Shown in pieces: positions 1 to 7,900 of a DNA stretch of 64,000 nucleotides; positions within the stretch are counted from its first letter, which is position 1, and each line of letters begins with the position of its first letter. The DNA is from Planctomicrobium piriforme (GTDB lineage Bacteria > Planctomycetota > Planctomycetia > Planctomycetales > Planctomycetaceae). Location of the stretch: NCBI RefSeq assembly GCF_900113665.1, contig NZ_FOQD01000001.1, positions 248,001 to 312,000 on the forward strand. The letters are read 5' to 3'. The translations under genes and the position numbers were made by a program. Under the pieces are notes generated by a model that saw nothing but the letters and a program-made list of their open reading frames with translations, had not been told where the DNA came from and searched no databases.

Positions 1-396
1 GTCGCCGCGATGCGAAAAGTGAAAGACAGCTACAACTGCGACGCCCTCTCTCTCGCTGCGGCAGAAGCGGCGATTCGCGATCAGGCGTGGATGCTATCGA
101 ATCGAGCCAAGATCGTTGCGACCAGAACGCGGCTGCAAACGGCTCTCACTGAACTTGGCTTTAATGTCGTCCCAAGTCAGGCGAACTTCGTGTGGTGTAC
201 GCACCCGACGCGGAGTCATGAGGAACTGTATCTCGCACTCAAGGCCCGCAAGATTCTGATCCGTTACATGAAGTTCCCCGGCGGAGTGGACGCGGATGCC
301 GCCCATCCCGAAGGCCTGCTCGACGGCCTGCGCATCACCATCGGCACCGACCCCCAAGTCGACGCCTTCCTGTCCGCCCTGAGCGAAATCATCTGA
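1..396 (+). CDS. hisC: Histidinol-phosphate aminotransferase, C-terminal part (gene starts upstream of the window)
   Basis: The reading frame is open from the first base, so the 5' end lies outside the window and the visible Met at base 10 is probably internal. The 131 visible residues match the C-terminal third of class I/II PLP aminotransferases of the HisC type: a KVKDSYN segment like the family's K-x-R-x-S-Y-N stretch, then a small domain ending in LRITIGT, where the Arg is expected to bind the substrate carboxylate or phosphate. HisC converts imidazole acetol phosphate to histidinol phosphate in histidine synthesis. The PLP lysine is not in the visible part. hisB follows 64 bp downstream on the same strand, which supports the assignment over other aminotransferases. 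Confidence 0.88.
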   Translation, partial: VAAMRKVKDSYNCDALSLAAAEAAIRDQAWMLSNRAKIVATRTRLQTALTELGFNVVPSQANFVWCTHPTRSHEELYLALKARKILIRYMKFPGGVDADAAHPEGLLDGLRITIGTDPQVDAFLSALSEII

Positions 397-425
397 CACC
401 GATTGCCGCAAAGCACATCCTTTTT

Positions 426-456
426 CACTCAACACTCGTCACTCAACACTCAACTC
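426..456 (+). repeat. Heptameric CACTCAA-type short repeat just before hisB
   Basis: A 31-bp run of CACTCAA/ACACTCGT-type units ends 4 bp before the hisB start codon and takes the place where a Shine-Dalgarno would be expected; none is visible. A copy with identical architecture but GG in place of each CA doublet lies at 6630-6660, and a reverse-oriented tandem of the same heptamer lies at 2038-2080. Confidence 0.7.
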
Positions 457-460
457 CCTC

Positions 461-1048
461 ATGCCCCGTACCGCAAAAATCGACCGCACGACCGGCGAAA
501 CGAAAATCTCGCTCTCCCTGAATCTCGACGGCTCAGGCGTCGCCGACATTCAGACGGGCGTCGGGTTCTTTAATCACATGCTGACGCTGTTCGCCAAGCA
601 TGGGTTGTTCGATCTGACGATCAAGGCGGACGGGGATCTCGACGTCGATCAGCATCACACGGTCGAAGACACCGGCATCTGTCTCGGTCAGGCGATCAAA
701 CAGGCGGTCGGCGACAAGGCGGGCATCAACCGCTACGGCTCGATGACGCTGCCGATGGAAGACACGCTAGTGACGTCCGCCCTCGACCTGAGCGGGCGGT
801 ACTGGTTTGTGGACAACTTCAAGTTCCCGACAGAGAAGATCGGCGAGTTCGATTCGCAACTGGTCGAAGTCTTCTGGCAGGCGGTGGCGGCCAATGCCCT
901 GATGAACCTGCACGTCGTCCTGTTGCACGGGCACAACAGCCACCACATCTCGGAAGGGATTTTCAAAGCGACCGCGCGGGCACTGCGCCAGGCGGTGACG
1001 ATCGATCCGCGGCAGATGGGCGTGCCGTCGTCGAAGGGAGTGCTTTAA
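461..1048 (+). CDS. hisB: Imidazoleglycerol-phosphate dehydratase
   Basis: This 195-residue protein has the usual length of the monofunctional HisB dehydratase, which removes water from imidazole glycerol phosphate to give imidazole acetol phosphate in the histidine pathway. Both metal-binding signatures are visible: HHTVED at residues 65-70 and HHISE at 161-165, the two manganese-binding motifs of the family, with the internal duplication of the fold around them. There is no N-terminal HAD phosphatase domain, so histidinol phosphatase must be encoded elsewhere. It follows hisC by 64 bp and its product supplies the HisC substrate, so co-transcription is likely. ATG start at 461; the upstream DNA is a short-repeat run rather than a ribosome binding site. 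Confidence 0.97.
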   Translation: MPRTAKIDRTTGETKISLSLNLDGSGVADIQTGVGFFNHMLTLFAKHGLFDLTIKADGDLDVDQHHTVEDTGICLGQAIKQAVGDKAGINRYGSMTLPMEDTLVTSALDLSGRYWFVDNFKFPTEKIGEFDSQLVEVFWQAVAANALMNLHVVLLHGHNSHHISEGIFKATARALRQAVTIDPRQMGVPSSKGVL

Positions 1049-1095
1049 GGAGGGGTCAGGGGCCGGGATTCAGGGGTCAGGGAGGGAATGACTCT

Positions 1096-1121
1096 CGTAC
1101 CGAAGCTCCAGCTTCGGTACG
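1096..1121. terminator. Perfect 12-bp hairpin downstream of hisB
   Basis: CGTACCGAAGCT and its exact reverse complement are separated by two bases, giving a long perfect stem. There is no T-run after it, so it is either a rho-independent-like processing or termination hairpin for the his genes or a copy of a dispersed palindromic repeat. Just upstream, 1050-1088 holds two AGGGGTCAGG direct repeats. Confidence 0.45.
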
Positions 1122-1207
1122 TCGCGGAGTTGTTGTGGCGGGGATTTTTCATATTCTGCTTGTCTTTATGTTTCCAACCTTCTCTTGAATTCTGAATTCA
1201 TTGGCCC

Positions 1208-2002
1208 GTGGCGAAACAAAGACCTGCTGCGATTGAGCGTGCGTCGACTGCACATCCTGAAATTCGTGAGCTGCTGGGTTATGTGACATCGCATGAAGTG
1301 CTGTCCGCTGGTCTGCTGGAGCGGCGGCAAATGTTGCTGGCGAAACTGGCCGGCATGCTGGAAGCGGACCTGGCGCTCTGGTCGTGGGGCCGCGGCTTCT
1401 CGGTGGACGGCGGCATTCAACCCATGGCGATGGTCGACCACGGTATGACGGACTCGCATAAAGCGGTCCTTGCAGACCTCGCGCTCGATCGCAGAAACGA
1501 TACTGAGTTTCGCGCCCGCATCATCCCGCTGATGAACGCGGACCGCCAAGTCACCGTGATCCGCAAAGATCTCTATTCAGACGCCGTCTGGAAACGGCGT
1601 CCGTTTTTTCGCAAGGTCTGTGACGGACTGGGCATGGATTCCTGGGTGATGGCAGTCACCTATCCCCTGCCAGACACCTGGGCCAACCTGACATTCTGGG
1701 CGGCGAAGGGGCAGAAAGAACTGGGCGAACGAGAACGGGTATTGGTGGATATCGCGATCTGCTCGATTTCCTGGCTCCACCCGACCGCCGCGGAAGCGAT
1801 CCCGCCCGACGTTTTCGTCGGCCTGACGCCCCGTCAACGCGGCGTGCTGACGCTGCTCCTCGACGGCATGTCCCGCAAGGCAGTGGCGAAACACCTGAAG
1901 CTGACCGAACACACCGTCGGCGACCACATCAAGTCGATCTACAGCCACTTCGGCGTGCATGCACTGAGCGAGCTGATTGCTAGGTTGTTGCGGTCGAGCT
2001 AG
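1208..2002 (+). CDS. LuxR-family transcriptional regulator
   Basis: A 264-residue protein with a GTG start at 1208. Residues about 205-264 form a clear LuxR-type helix-turn-helix: LTPRQRGVL, then SRKAVAKHLKLTEHTVGDHI, then a helix leading to LSELIARL. The N-terminal 200 residues look like a GAF/PAS-like sensory domain (LERRQMLLAKLAGMLEADLA at about 37-56), but no ligand residues can be named. There is no receiver domain and no acceptor Asp. It probably controls transcription in response to a small signal; the target is unknown. It sits alone between the his genes and an accessory region. Confidence is high for the HTH and low for the sensory part. Confidence 0.85.
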   Translation: MAKQRPAAIERASTAHPEIRELLGYVTSHEVLSAGLLERRQMLLAKLAGMLEADLALWSWGRGFSVDGGIQPMAMVDHGMTDSHKAVLADLALDRRNDTEFRARIIPLMNADRQVTVIRKDLYSDAVWKRRPFFRKVCDGLGMDSWVMAVTYPLPDTWANLTFWAAKGQKELGERERVLVDIAICSISWLHPTAAEAIPPDVFVGLTPRQRGVLTLLLDGMSRKAVAKHLKLTEHTVGDHIKSIYSHFGVHALSELIARLLRSS

Positions 2003-2037
2003 GTGAAGAGTCGAGTGTCGAGAGCCGGAACAAGTGG

Positions 2038-2080
2038 TTGAGTGGTTGAGTGCTGAGTGCTGAGTGTTGAGTGTTGAGTG
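2038..2080. repeat. Six-copy 7-bp tandem repeat (T/C)TGAGTG
   Basis: TTGAGTG, one spacer G, TTGAGTG, CTGAGTG twice and TTGAGTG twice occur almost head to tail, 36 bp after the LuxR stop codon. Read on the other strand the unit is CACTCAA, the same heptamer found before hisB at 426-456. It could vary in length by slippage. Confidence 0.85.
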
Positions 2081-2103
2081 TGAATTGGGCGGAGAGCGCA
2101 GGG

Positions 2104-2328
2104 CGTAGGGTGTGGTCAAGGACTGGACGAGAAATCATCCTTGCTCTGGAAACGCTCTTTAGAAACAGAATTCCATTCCCCGATCGACCGTCCGCAGACC
2201 CACCAAAGGGGACGCGCCCTCTGAAGGTGGGTCAGCGGTCGGCTTTCTCCTTGATCAAGGCTCCTCGTTGGCGGAACGCCTGACCTGCTCTTGCTCCTCC
2301 TCGCTCACGACCTCGACCACACCCTACG
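2104..2328. repeat. Possible MITE-like element with 14-bp exact inverted ends
   Basis: CGTAGGGTGTGGTC at 2104-2117 is repeated in perfect inverted form at 2315-2328, enclosing about 200 bp. The similarity continues imperfectly inward (GTCaAGGaC against GTCGAGGTC, then CGAG). No convincing gene lies inside; the short open frame there has no recognisable features. This resembles a non-autonomous element or a dispersed palindromic repeat, but target-site duplications were not identified. The rest of the 2003-2475 gap holds the heptamer repeat above and otherwise nothing recognisable. Confidence 0.45.
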
Positions 2329-2475
2329 AATTCCGATCCGCCATGGTCGCTGCCACGATTGAATCGCCTGCCGACCCCGGACACAACCGACAGCAATCAC
2401 AGCCATGAGTAACACCAACAGCAGGTGACGTGCATTCATGGGCGCTCATTGAGCTATAGATTAGAATACTGGTCG

Positions 2476-3972
2476 TTAAATCAATGTCTTTGCTAAAGCT
2501 GTCAAATCAGCTTCGAGCGCGCCGAGAATATTTGCCTGCACGATTGGAAAGGTCGAAGGGTCAACTGCATCAGGTGAAGGGACGCCTGAAAAACGATTGA
2601 ACACCGTCGATAGATGTTTTCTCTTGGCTGCGACTTTGTTTGGTTTTCCGTGATCAACGTCATGTTGCATCATTGTGCGCAAGTCATTGATTTCTACAAA
2701 GGAAGAAGGAATTCGGCCTTCCAATCGCTGGCCGACACCTTCGCGAAATAGAAAGTAGAGGTTCTCAACAAACGCTTTGTAATCATTAAGTGAAGTTACC
2801 GCATTTTCAATATCAACAAGTGCAGTCGCAGTTTTATTGGTAGGTTTGAACAGGTCCTTTCCCAGTTTTGACGCATAGCGATCATTACAGACTCCAACAA
2901 GATGGCGAATTGACTTCGACATTTTCGCGACGCTCTGTTCGACTCCTGCTGCAATTCCCTCGGACTGGCTAAGGGAACTAAAAAAAACAGGATGCTGCTG
3001 GAACAGCTTTCGCAGAAGTATCAACTGTCGCTCCCGAGCCCCTGATTTTACATTTGCATTCACAGTTCTCTGGAAGTCCAAAAAGTCGGAATCTGTCGCC
3101 GTTTGGCCAAGTTCCACCTGCCTTGTAAGCTCGCTTAAGAAATGCTCAATATATAGTTTAAGCATTGCTCCTTGTGACTTCTTCATGCCTGAGCTTTGCA
3201 GGTGGCAGACAAAAGTGATTATTGATTGAACTATTGTACGATTGCGAAATTGCTTGAATGGCTCTGGGAAGTTTTCTCTCAAAAACGAAAGTGCGGCGTT
3301 GATACGCCTTGCTGCTGCTGATTGCGGCGAAAAAGCAGCATGGTCGATAAAGACCTTTCGGACGTCCTCGTAGCGTAATCCAGCGTCTAAACCCTCAATC
3401 TCAATTGTCACTACCTTGGCGGCAATGTCGAAGTATGCGTGTCTCTTGTTCGCAATGACGGTGGTTTCCGAGAAAAACGAATCTTTCGCCGTTTTCTTGC
3501 AGTAATCTCGCAGTTTACTGTGAACCGAGTTGAGTTTTTCGCTTCCCGTGAGTGGCAACCCCGCTTGAAGCCTTTTGAAGAACTCCTTTACGTCCTCGTC
3601 AGTGGCATCGGTGATCTCGTCGTATTCAATTTCGTAATCGTCAAAACGGTCTGAAATCTCTTCTGATAGCGACTGATATGTGTTGCCTCCAAACTCACCT
3701 GCCGACTCGGCAGGCAATGACAGTTCGCCATCAAAGAACTCCCAAATTGCAGTGAGTCGTTGCTGCCCGTCTACGACATCGTATTCGTCGGGGTCAGTGT
3801 TTGTCTTTTGGAAATAGAACTTTGGAAGTTTCCATCCACGAAGAATCGTGTCAATGAGTTCCCGTTTCTTTTCGTCGGACCAGACTTCCTCCCTCTGCCA
3901 ATCTGGAATTTCGTACCGATCGCGTCTCTTGTAGAGTTTGTCCAATGCCCGGCGTTCGGATCTCATTTTCAT
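2476..3972 (-). CDS. DUF262 (ParB/Srx-like) protein with a possible HEPN-like C-terminus
   Basis: A 498-residue protein. The N-terminus carries the DUF262 hallmarks: IPDWQREEVW at 22-31 and the DGQQR motif at 68-72, typical of the nucleotide-hydrolysing ParB-like fold found in GmrSD and many phage-defence proteins. There is no DUF1524 HNH nuclease at the end. Instead the C-terminal third is helical and has R432-TMMQ-H437, which fits the R-x4-H motif of HEPN ribonucleases; this is only a motif match. Base composition is visibly more AT-rich than the flanking genes, suggesting acquisition by transfer. It stands alone between a repeat-rich gap and truD. A second Met two codons in is an alternative start. 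DUF262 is secure; the defence role is inference. Confidence 0.8.
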   Translation of the reverse strand: MKMRSERRALDKLYKRRDRYEIPDWQREEVWSDEKKRELIDTILRGWKLPKFYFQKTNTDPDEYDVVDGQQRLTAIWEFFDGELSLPAESAGEFGGNTYQSLSEEISDRFDDYEIEYDEITDATDEDVKEFFKRLQAGLPLTGSEKLNSVHSKLRDYCKKTAKDSFFSETTVIANKRHAYFDIAAKVVTIEIEGLDAGLRYEDVRKVFIDHAAFSPQSAAARRINAALSFLRENFPEPFKQFRNRTIVQSIITFVCHLQSSGMKKSQGAMLKLYIEHFLSELTRQVELGQTATDSDFLDFQRTVNANVKSGARERQLILLRKLFQQHPVFFSSLSQSEGIAAGVEQSVAKMSKSIRHLVGVCNDRYASKLGKDLFKPTNKTATALVDIENAVTSLNDYKAFVENLYFLFREGVGQRLEGRIPSSFVEINDLRTMMQHDVDHGKPNKVAAKRKHLSTVFNRFSGVPSPDAVDPSTFPIVQANILGALEADLTALAKTLI

Positions 3973-4100
3973 TTTAATGCCCGCGTTGAATTGGCGATGT
4001 CGCTTATGAGTGATGCAGTTGTTGTTTCATGCAACGGAGGCTTGATTGTTCCTCATTTCAGATTCTAGAAGCCGCTGCTGCAACATCCAATTGCGATGTC

Positions 4101-5162
4101 TCAATCTCTATTCTCTTTCAAAAACTCCCGCAACACCACTGTCGCATAACACCCGCTCGGCAGGGTGAACGTCAGCCTCAATCCGTGCGGGTGGTCGGCC
4201 ACCGTGAGGTTCTCTGGCCACAGCAATAGCGGGCGGCGGGTGCCGGGGGTGAGTTTCGAGTGGGTGCGGAAGACCTCTCTGGTCAGGCCTGTCGCGGTCA
4301 GGATCTCCTGCTCCAGTTGCAGCACGTCTCCCAATGGCGACTTCATCTTCGGGCCGAAGATCGGGCCGGTGATGACGGTTTCGCGGGCGTCGAAGCGGGG
4401 TTGTTCGCTGGGGACATCTTCTACCACAAACAAGCCGCCTGAGGCGCACACCTGCATCACATCGCCGGGCTGCACGGAATGCAGCGTGCCTGCTTGCAGG
4501 CGACGGGCGAGGACCGTGTTGAAGAGCGATGACTGTGCCGCCGAGAGGGCGAGACGCAACAGAAACTTGCGCTTCGGGGAGGGGATGGATCGGGGGTCGG
4601 TTTCTCCTTTGAGGAGGGACATCCCGAGCGTCAGTGTCTCCCCGTCATGGCCGAAGCGCTGGTCGCCGAAATAATTGGGCACCCCCTGCTCTGCGATCGC
4701 GGCGGCGATCTGCTGCGCAATCGCGAGCTGCCCCGGTTCGCCACGGACGATAAGCTCGAAGCGGTTCCCACGCAGGTGACCAGTCTTCAGCTTGTTTCCG
4801 TGCCGCTTGGCTTCCAACACCTGAATCGCCGGCGTGTTGATCGCCTCAATGCGTTCTTCTGCTGTAGCCGGGACCGAGATCCATTGTCGGGTGACGGCCC
4901 TACGGTCTTTCAGTCCGGCGACGCCGATGTCATCGCGGCGAACGCCGAGCGATCTGGCGATGTGCCCGGTCAGAAACTCGGCCGAGATGTCCCGTTTCTG
5001 AATCCACAGAAAGAGATGCTCGCCCACTCCCGAGGGGAGATAGGCGGGAACCTCTTCGACCACGAAGTCTTCCGGCTCGACCTTGAGCTGACCATTGATC
5101 GAAAGTTCGAGCGGAGTCAGACAGGGTGTCTCATCAACGAAAGGCGTGGATGCTTCGGTCAT
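4101..5162 (-). CDS. truD: tRNA pseudouridine(13) synthase
   Basis: A 353-residue TruD-family enzyme, which isomerises uridine 13 of certain tRNAs to pseudouridine. The catalytic motif AGLKDRRAVTRQW is present with the catalytic Asp at residue 86. Other TruD signatures follow: RHGNKLKTGHLRGNRFEL and NYFGDQRFG. The length is normal for a TruD with its insertion domain. Its ATG overlaps the TGA of the preceding Gfo/Idh gene in an ATGA (5159-5162), so translation is probably coupled, although the two functions have no obvious link. Confidence 0.96.
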   Translation of the reverse strand: MTEASTPFVDETPCLTPLELSINGQLKVEPEDFVVEEVPAYLPSGVGEHLFLWIQKRDISAEFLTGHIARSLGVRRDDIGVAGLKDRRAVTRQWISVPATAEERIEAINTPAIQVLEAKRHGNKLKTGHLRGNRFELIVRGEPGQLAIAQQIAAAIAEQGVPNYFGDQRFGHDGETLTLGMSLLKGETDPRSIPSPKRKFLLRLALSAAQSSLFNTVLARRLQAGTLHSVQPGDVMQVCASGGLFVVEDVPSEQPRFDARETVITGPIFGPKMKSPLGDVLQLEQEILTATGLTREVFRTHSKLTPGTRRPLLLWPENLTVADHPHGLRLTFTLPSGCYATVVLREFLKENRD

Positions 5163-6436
5163 GTTCGCTGAAACGCCATGTCATGAGTCCAGGGAGCGCG
5201 GTAGGCGCGATCGACCATGGCGGCGGCCGTGGAGTCGCCGACGATCTGTTCCGCCTGCGGATCCCATTTCACCCCATGACCGAGTCGGGCGACCATGTTT
5301 CCCAGATGGCAGACTGTCGCCGAGCGATGCCCGATCTCGACGTCTGCCACCGGCTGCTCGCGCGACTTGATGCAATCGAGAAAGTCCTGGTGGTGATTCT
5401 TGCTGCGATAGAGCTGAATCGGCAGCGCGGCGAGATCCTGTTCGAGGATCTCGGGATGATCGCTGGTGAGCTTGCCCCGGGTGACAAAGATCGTTCCCTT
5501 GTCGCCAATAAAGGTCGCGCCGACCGGGATGTCTTTCTGGAGTTGCCCGAGAATCACCTGCACGCCGCTGGCATAGGTGTAGGTCAGCCGGCAGGTTTCG
5601 GTCACTTCGGAAACATTTGGCGGTGCGAAGGTGGCGGTCCCATCGACGGCGACTGGCCCGGTATCATCCGTCCCCATCCCCCATTGGGCGATATCGAGAT
5701 GATGCGCCCCGAAGTTGGTAAGCTGGCCTCCGGAGTAGTCCCACCAGAAGCGGAAGTTGTAATGCACCCGTTTCTCGTTGTAAGGACGCAACGGCGCCGG
5801 GCCGAGCCACATGTCGTAATCGAGGATGGCCGGCGGAGTGCCGTCAGGGCCGAGTTCGCCGGGGTGATTCGACTTGGGGAGGCCGACCAGCACCTTCTGT
5901 AGTTTGCCGATCGCGCCGTTGCGGACGAGCGTACAGGCTTTCCAGAATTCTTCATCGGACCGTTGCTGGGAACCGGTCTGCACGACCCTTTTGTTGTCGC
6001 GGGCGGCATTGACCATCCGTCGGCCTTCGGCAATGGCGAGCGACAGCGGCTTCTCACAGTAGACGTCTTTGCCTGCCTGACAGGCGTGAATCGTCATCAA
6101 GGCGTGCCAGTGATCAGGCGTGGTGATGATGACGGCGTCGACATCCTTGCGATCGAGCAATTTGCGGTAATCTCCGTACTGTTCGGGAGTCTGCCCTTTC
6201 TCGGCACAGAGCTTCAGGCCGGCAGCGCGGACATCAGCATCGACGTCGCAGACGCCGGCGACATTGCAGCCCAGGGCAAGGAACTTTTTCAGGTTGGGCG
6301 CGCCTTGATTCCGCGTGCCGATGACTCCTAAAGTCACCCGATCGTTGGCCCCGAAGCAACGGGCCGGCACGATGTAAGGTGCGGCAAAGGCGGCGGCAGC
6401 GGTTTTCAGGAACGTGCGTCGGGATGGTGAAGTCAT
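5159..6436 (-). CDS. Tat-exported Gfo/Idh/MocA-family oxidoreductase
   Basis: A 425-residue NAD(P)-dependent oxidoreductase. The N-terminus is a twin-arginine signal (SRRTFLK at 5-11 followed by an Ala-rich stretch), so the protein is probably exported folded with its cofactor. A Rossmann segment (VTLGVIGTRNQG, about 34-45) and the EKP motif of the family (128-130, in YCEKPLSL) are present. FGAHHLDIAQWGMG in the C-terminal domain is typical of planctomycete members, which are many and mostly act on sugars or sugar derivatives; the substrate cannot be read here. First gene of a two-gene unit with truD, with a 4-bp overlap. Confidence 0.92.
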   Translation of the reverse strand: MTSPSRRTFLKTAAAAFAAPYIVPARCFGANDRVTLGVIGTRNQGAPNLKKFLALGCNVAGVCDVDADVRAAGLKLCAEKGQTPEQYGDYRKLLDRKDVDAVIITTPDHWHALMTIHACQAGKDVYCEKPLSLAIAEGRRMVNAARDNKRVVQTGSQQRSDEEFWKACTLVRNGAIGKLQKVLVGLPKSNHPGELGPDGTPPAILDYDMWLGPAPLRPYNEKRVHYNFRFWWDYSGGQLTNFGAHHLDIAQWGMGTDDTGPVAVDGTATFAPPNVSEVTETCRLTYTYASGVQVILGQLQKDIPVGATFIGDKGTIFVTRGKLTSDHPEILEQDLAALPIQLYRSKNHHQDFLDCIKSREQPVADVEIGHRSATVCHLGNMVARLGHGVKWDPQAEQIVGDSTAAAMVDRAYRAPWTHDMAFQRT

Positions 6437-6696
6437 CTCAGTCTCCGATCACAGAGTCAGTCACAAAAATCTGAATGAGCGATTCAAGCTATTGTGATCT
6501 CAGTCTGGCTCCTGTGCGTTGTCAGCGTCAAGCAGAGGGCGATCAGCTTTCGGCCATCAGCGGTCAGCAATCGCATATTGGGCGCACATTTCAAAACTCT
6601 GATCGCTGAATGCTGGCGCCTCCTTCTGGCACTGGACACTCGTCACTGGACACTGGACTCGCCGCCTCTCGGTTCCGCGATGGAGTAAATCAATCA
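6437..6696. other. Divergent intergenic region with short repeats
   Basis: This gap separates the Gfo/Idh gene from the zinc-ribbon gene. It holds a TCAGC-type repeated stretch near 6548-6570 and the GG variant of the heptamer repeat at 6630-6660. No small gene is recognisable. Confidence 0.5.
6630..6660 (+). repeat. GG variant of the CACTnnA heptamer repeat
   Basis: A 31-bp run with the same base-by-base layout as 426-456, except that all three CA doublets are GG (CACTGGACACTCGT and so on). It lies 36 bp before the start codon of the next gene. Confidence 0.7.
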
Positions 6697-7896
6697 ATGA
6701 GCACGACAGACTCTCCTTCCGACTCTGGCGAAGTGATTGACGGCAATCGCGGGCGGATCTTTCCCTGCCCTGAATGCGGCGCTGACCTGGTGTTTCATGT
6801 CGGGAAGCAGCAACTCAAATGCACTCATTGCGGTGCAGAAAAAGTGATTGCTCTCGATGCGACTGCCGCGGTGCAGGAGCAGGACTTTCAGCAGATGCTG
6901 GAGCAACTGGAAAAGCGGAAGAAAGTCAAATTGCCCCCTCACCCCCAGCCCCTCTCCCCCCCAAATTCTTTTCATGGCAGGGGCGAGGGGAGTTTGAAGA
7001 TCGCTTCTGAGGAAGCTTCGGAACACAGCGAGGTGCGTTGTGAATCGTGCGGGGCGAATGTGATCTTCGCCGGCACGCTCACCAGCACGAGCTGCCCTTA
7101 TTGCGGGTCGCCGATTCAGCGGGAGAAAGTGCATCGGGGCGGTTTTCGGGTTCCGGTCGATGCGGTGCTGCCGTTTCAGGTGGAACAGCGCCGCGCCGAA
7201 CAGTTGTTGACGACTTGGATTCAGTCCCGCTGGTTCGCCCCGAATGACTACAAACGGGCAGCCGAACACGATCACTTCCATGGCGTCTACTTACCGTTCT
7301 GGACATTCGACTCGCTGACGTTCACGAAGTATTCGGGCGAACGGGGAGATCACTACCACGTCACGGTCGGTTCAGGAAAAGACGAACGCCGTGAGCAGCG
7401 GACACGCTGGCAAGCCGCAGCCGGTCAGTTTCAACGGTTCTTTGATGACGTGCTGATTCACGCGGCCAAAGAACTGCCGGTCGACCGCATTGACGCCCTC
7501 GCGCCGTGGCCGTTACAGAAGTGTCAGCCGTTCACGCCGGAGTACCTGGCGGGGTTCTTTGCCCGAACATATGACATCGATCTCGGCGAAGGATTCAAAA
7601 TCGCCAGGCAGCGGATGAATGATGAGTTGCGGAGCGATTGCCTGCAGCGGATTGGAGGCGACGAACAGCGTCTGCACGAGATGAAAGCCCGCTTTGATGC
7701 CGTGACATTCAAACATCTGCTGCTGCCGGTCTGGATTCTGGCCTACCGGTATCGCGGAGAGAGCTATCGCGTGTTCATCAACGCGGTGACCGGCGAAGCT
7801 CAAGGAGACCGCCCTTACAGCTGGATCAAGATCACGCTGACTGTTCTGGCCGTGCTGGCGGTTGCGGCGACGATCTTCATTGTATTCCAGCGGTGA
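6697..7896 (+). CDS. Membrane-anchored double zinc-ribbon protein, function unknown
   Basis: The start at 6697 was chosen because GGAG lies 11 bp upstream; a longer frame from 6610 would translate the repeat. The 399-residue protein has two C-x2-C zinc ribbons, Cys24/27/42/45 and Cys115/118/133/136, a central domain with PFWTFDSLTFTKYSGERG, and one hydrophobic helix near the C-terminus (about 374-396). Proteins of this layout are often loosely annotated as replication factor Y or superfamily II helicase-like, but no helicase motif is visible. Residues 80-101 (PPHPQPLSPPN to GRGEGSLK) are translated from an interspersed DNA repeat placed between the ribbons. The stop is 4 bp from the convergent NtrC-type gene. 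Confidence 0.8.
   Translation: MSTTDSPSDSGEVIDGNRGRIFPCPECGADLVFHVGKQQLKCTHCGAEKVIALDATAAVQEQDFQQMLEQLEKRKKVKLPPHPQPLSPPNSFHGRGEGSLKIASEEASEHSEVRCESCGANVIFAGTLTSTSCPYCGSPIQREKVHRGGFRVPVDAVLPFQVEQRRAEQLLTTWIQSRWFAPNDYKRAAEHDHFHGVYLPFWTFDSLTFTKYSGERGDHYHVTVGSGKDERREQRTRWQAAAGQFQRFFDDVLIHAAKELPVDRIDALAPWPLQKCQPFTPEYLAGFFARTYDIDLGEGFKIARQRMNDELRSDCLQRIGGDEQRLHEMKARFDAVTFKHLLLPVWILAYRYRGESYRVFINAVTGEAQGDRPYSWIKITLTVLAVLAVAATIFIVFQR
6932..6999 (+). repeat. Interspersed C-rich/G-rich palindromic repeat inside a coding sequence
   Basis: A C-rich arm (CCCCCTCACCCCCAGCCCCT) is followed by a short loop and a G-rich arm (GCAGGGGCGAGGGGAG). The G-rich arm plus TTTGAAG (6977-6999) is identical to 17471-17493, and an inverted relative occurs at 43172-43219. 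Here it keeps the reading frame of the zinc-ribbon gene. Confidence 0.85.
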
Positions 7897-7900
7897 TGCG

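Noticed and set aside
2071..2283. 70-codon open frame inside the inverted-repeat element
   Set aside because: It begins inside the heptamer repeat and has no recognisable sequence features.
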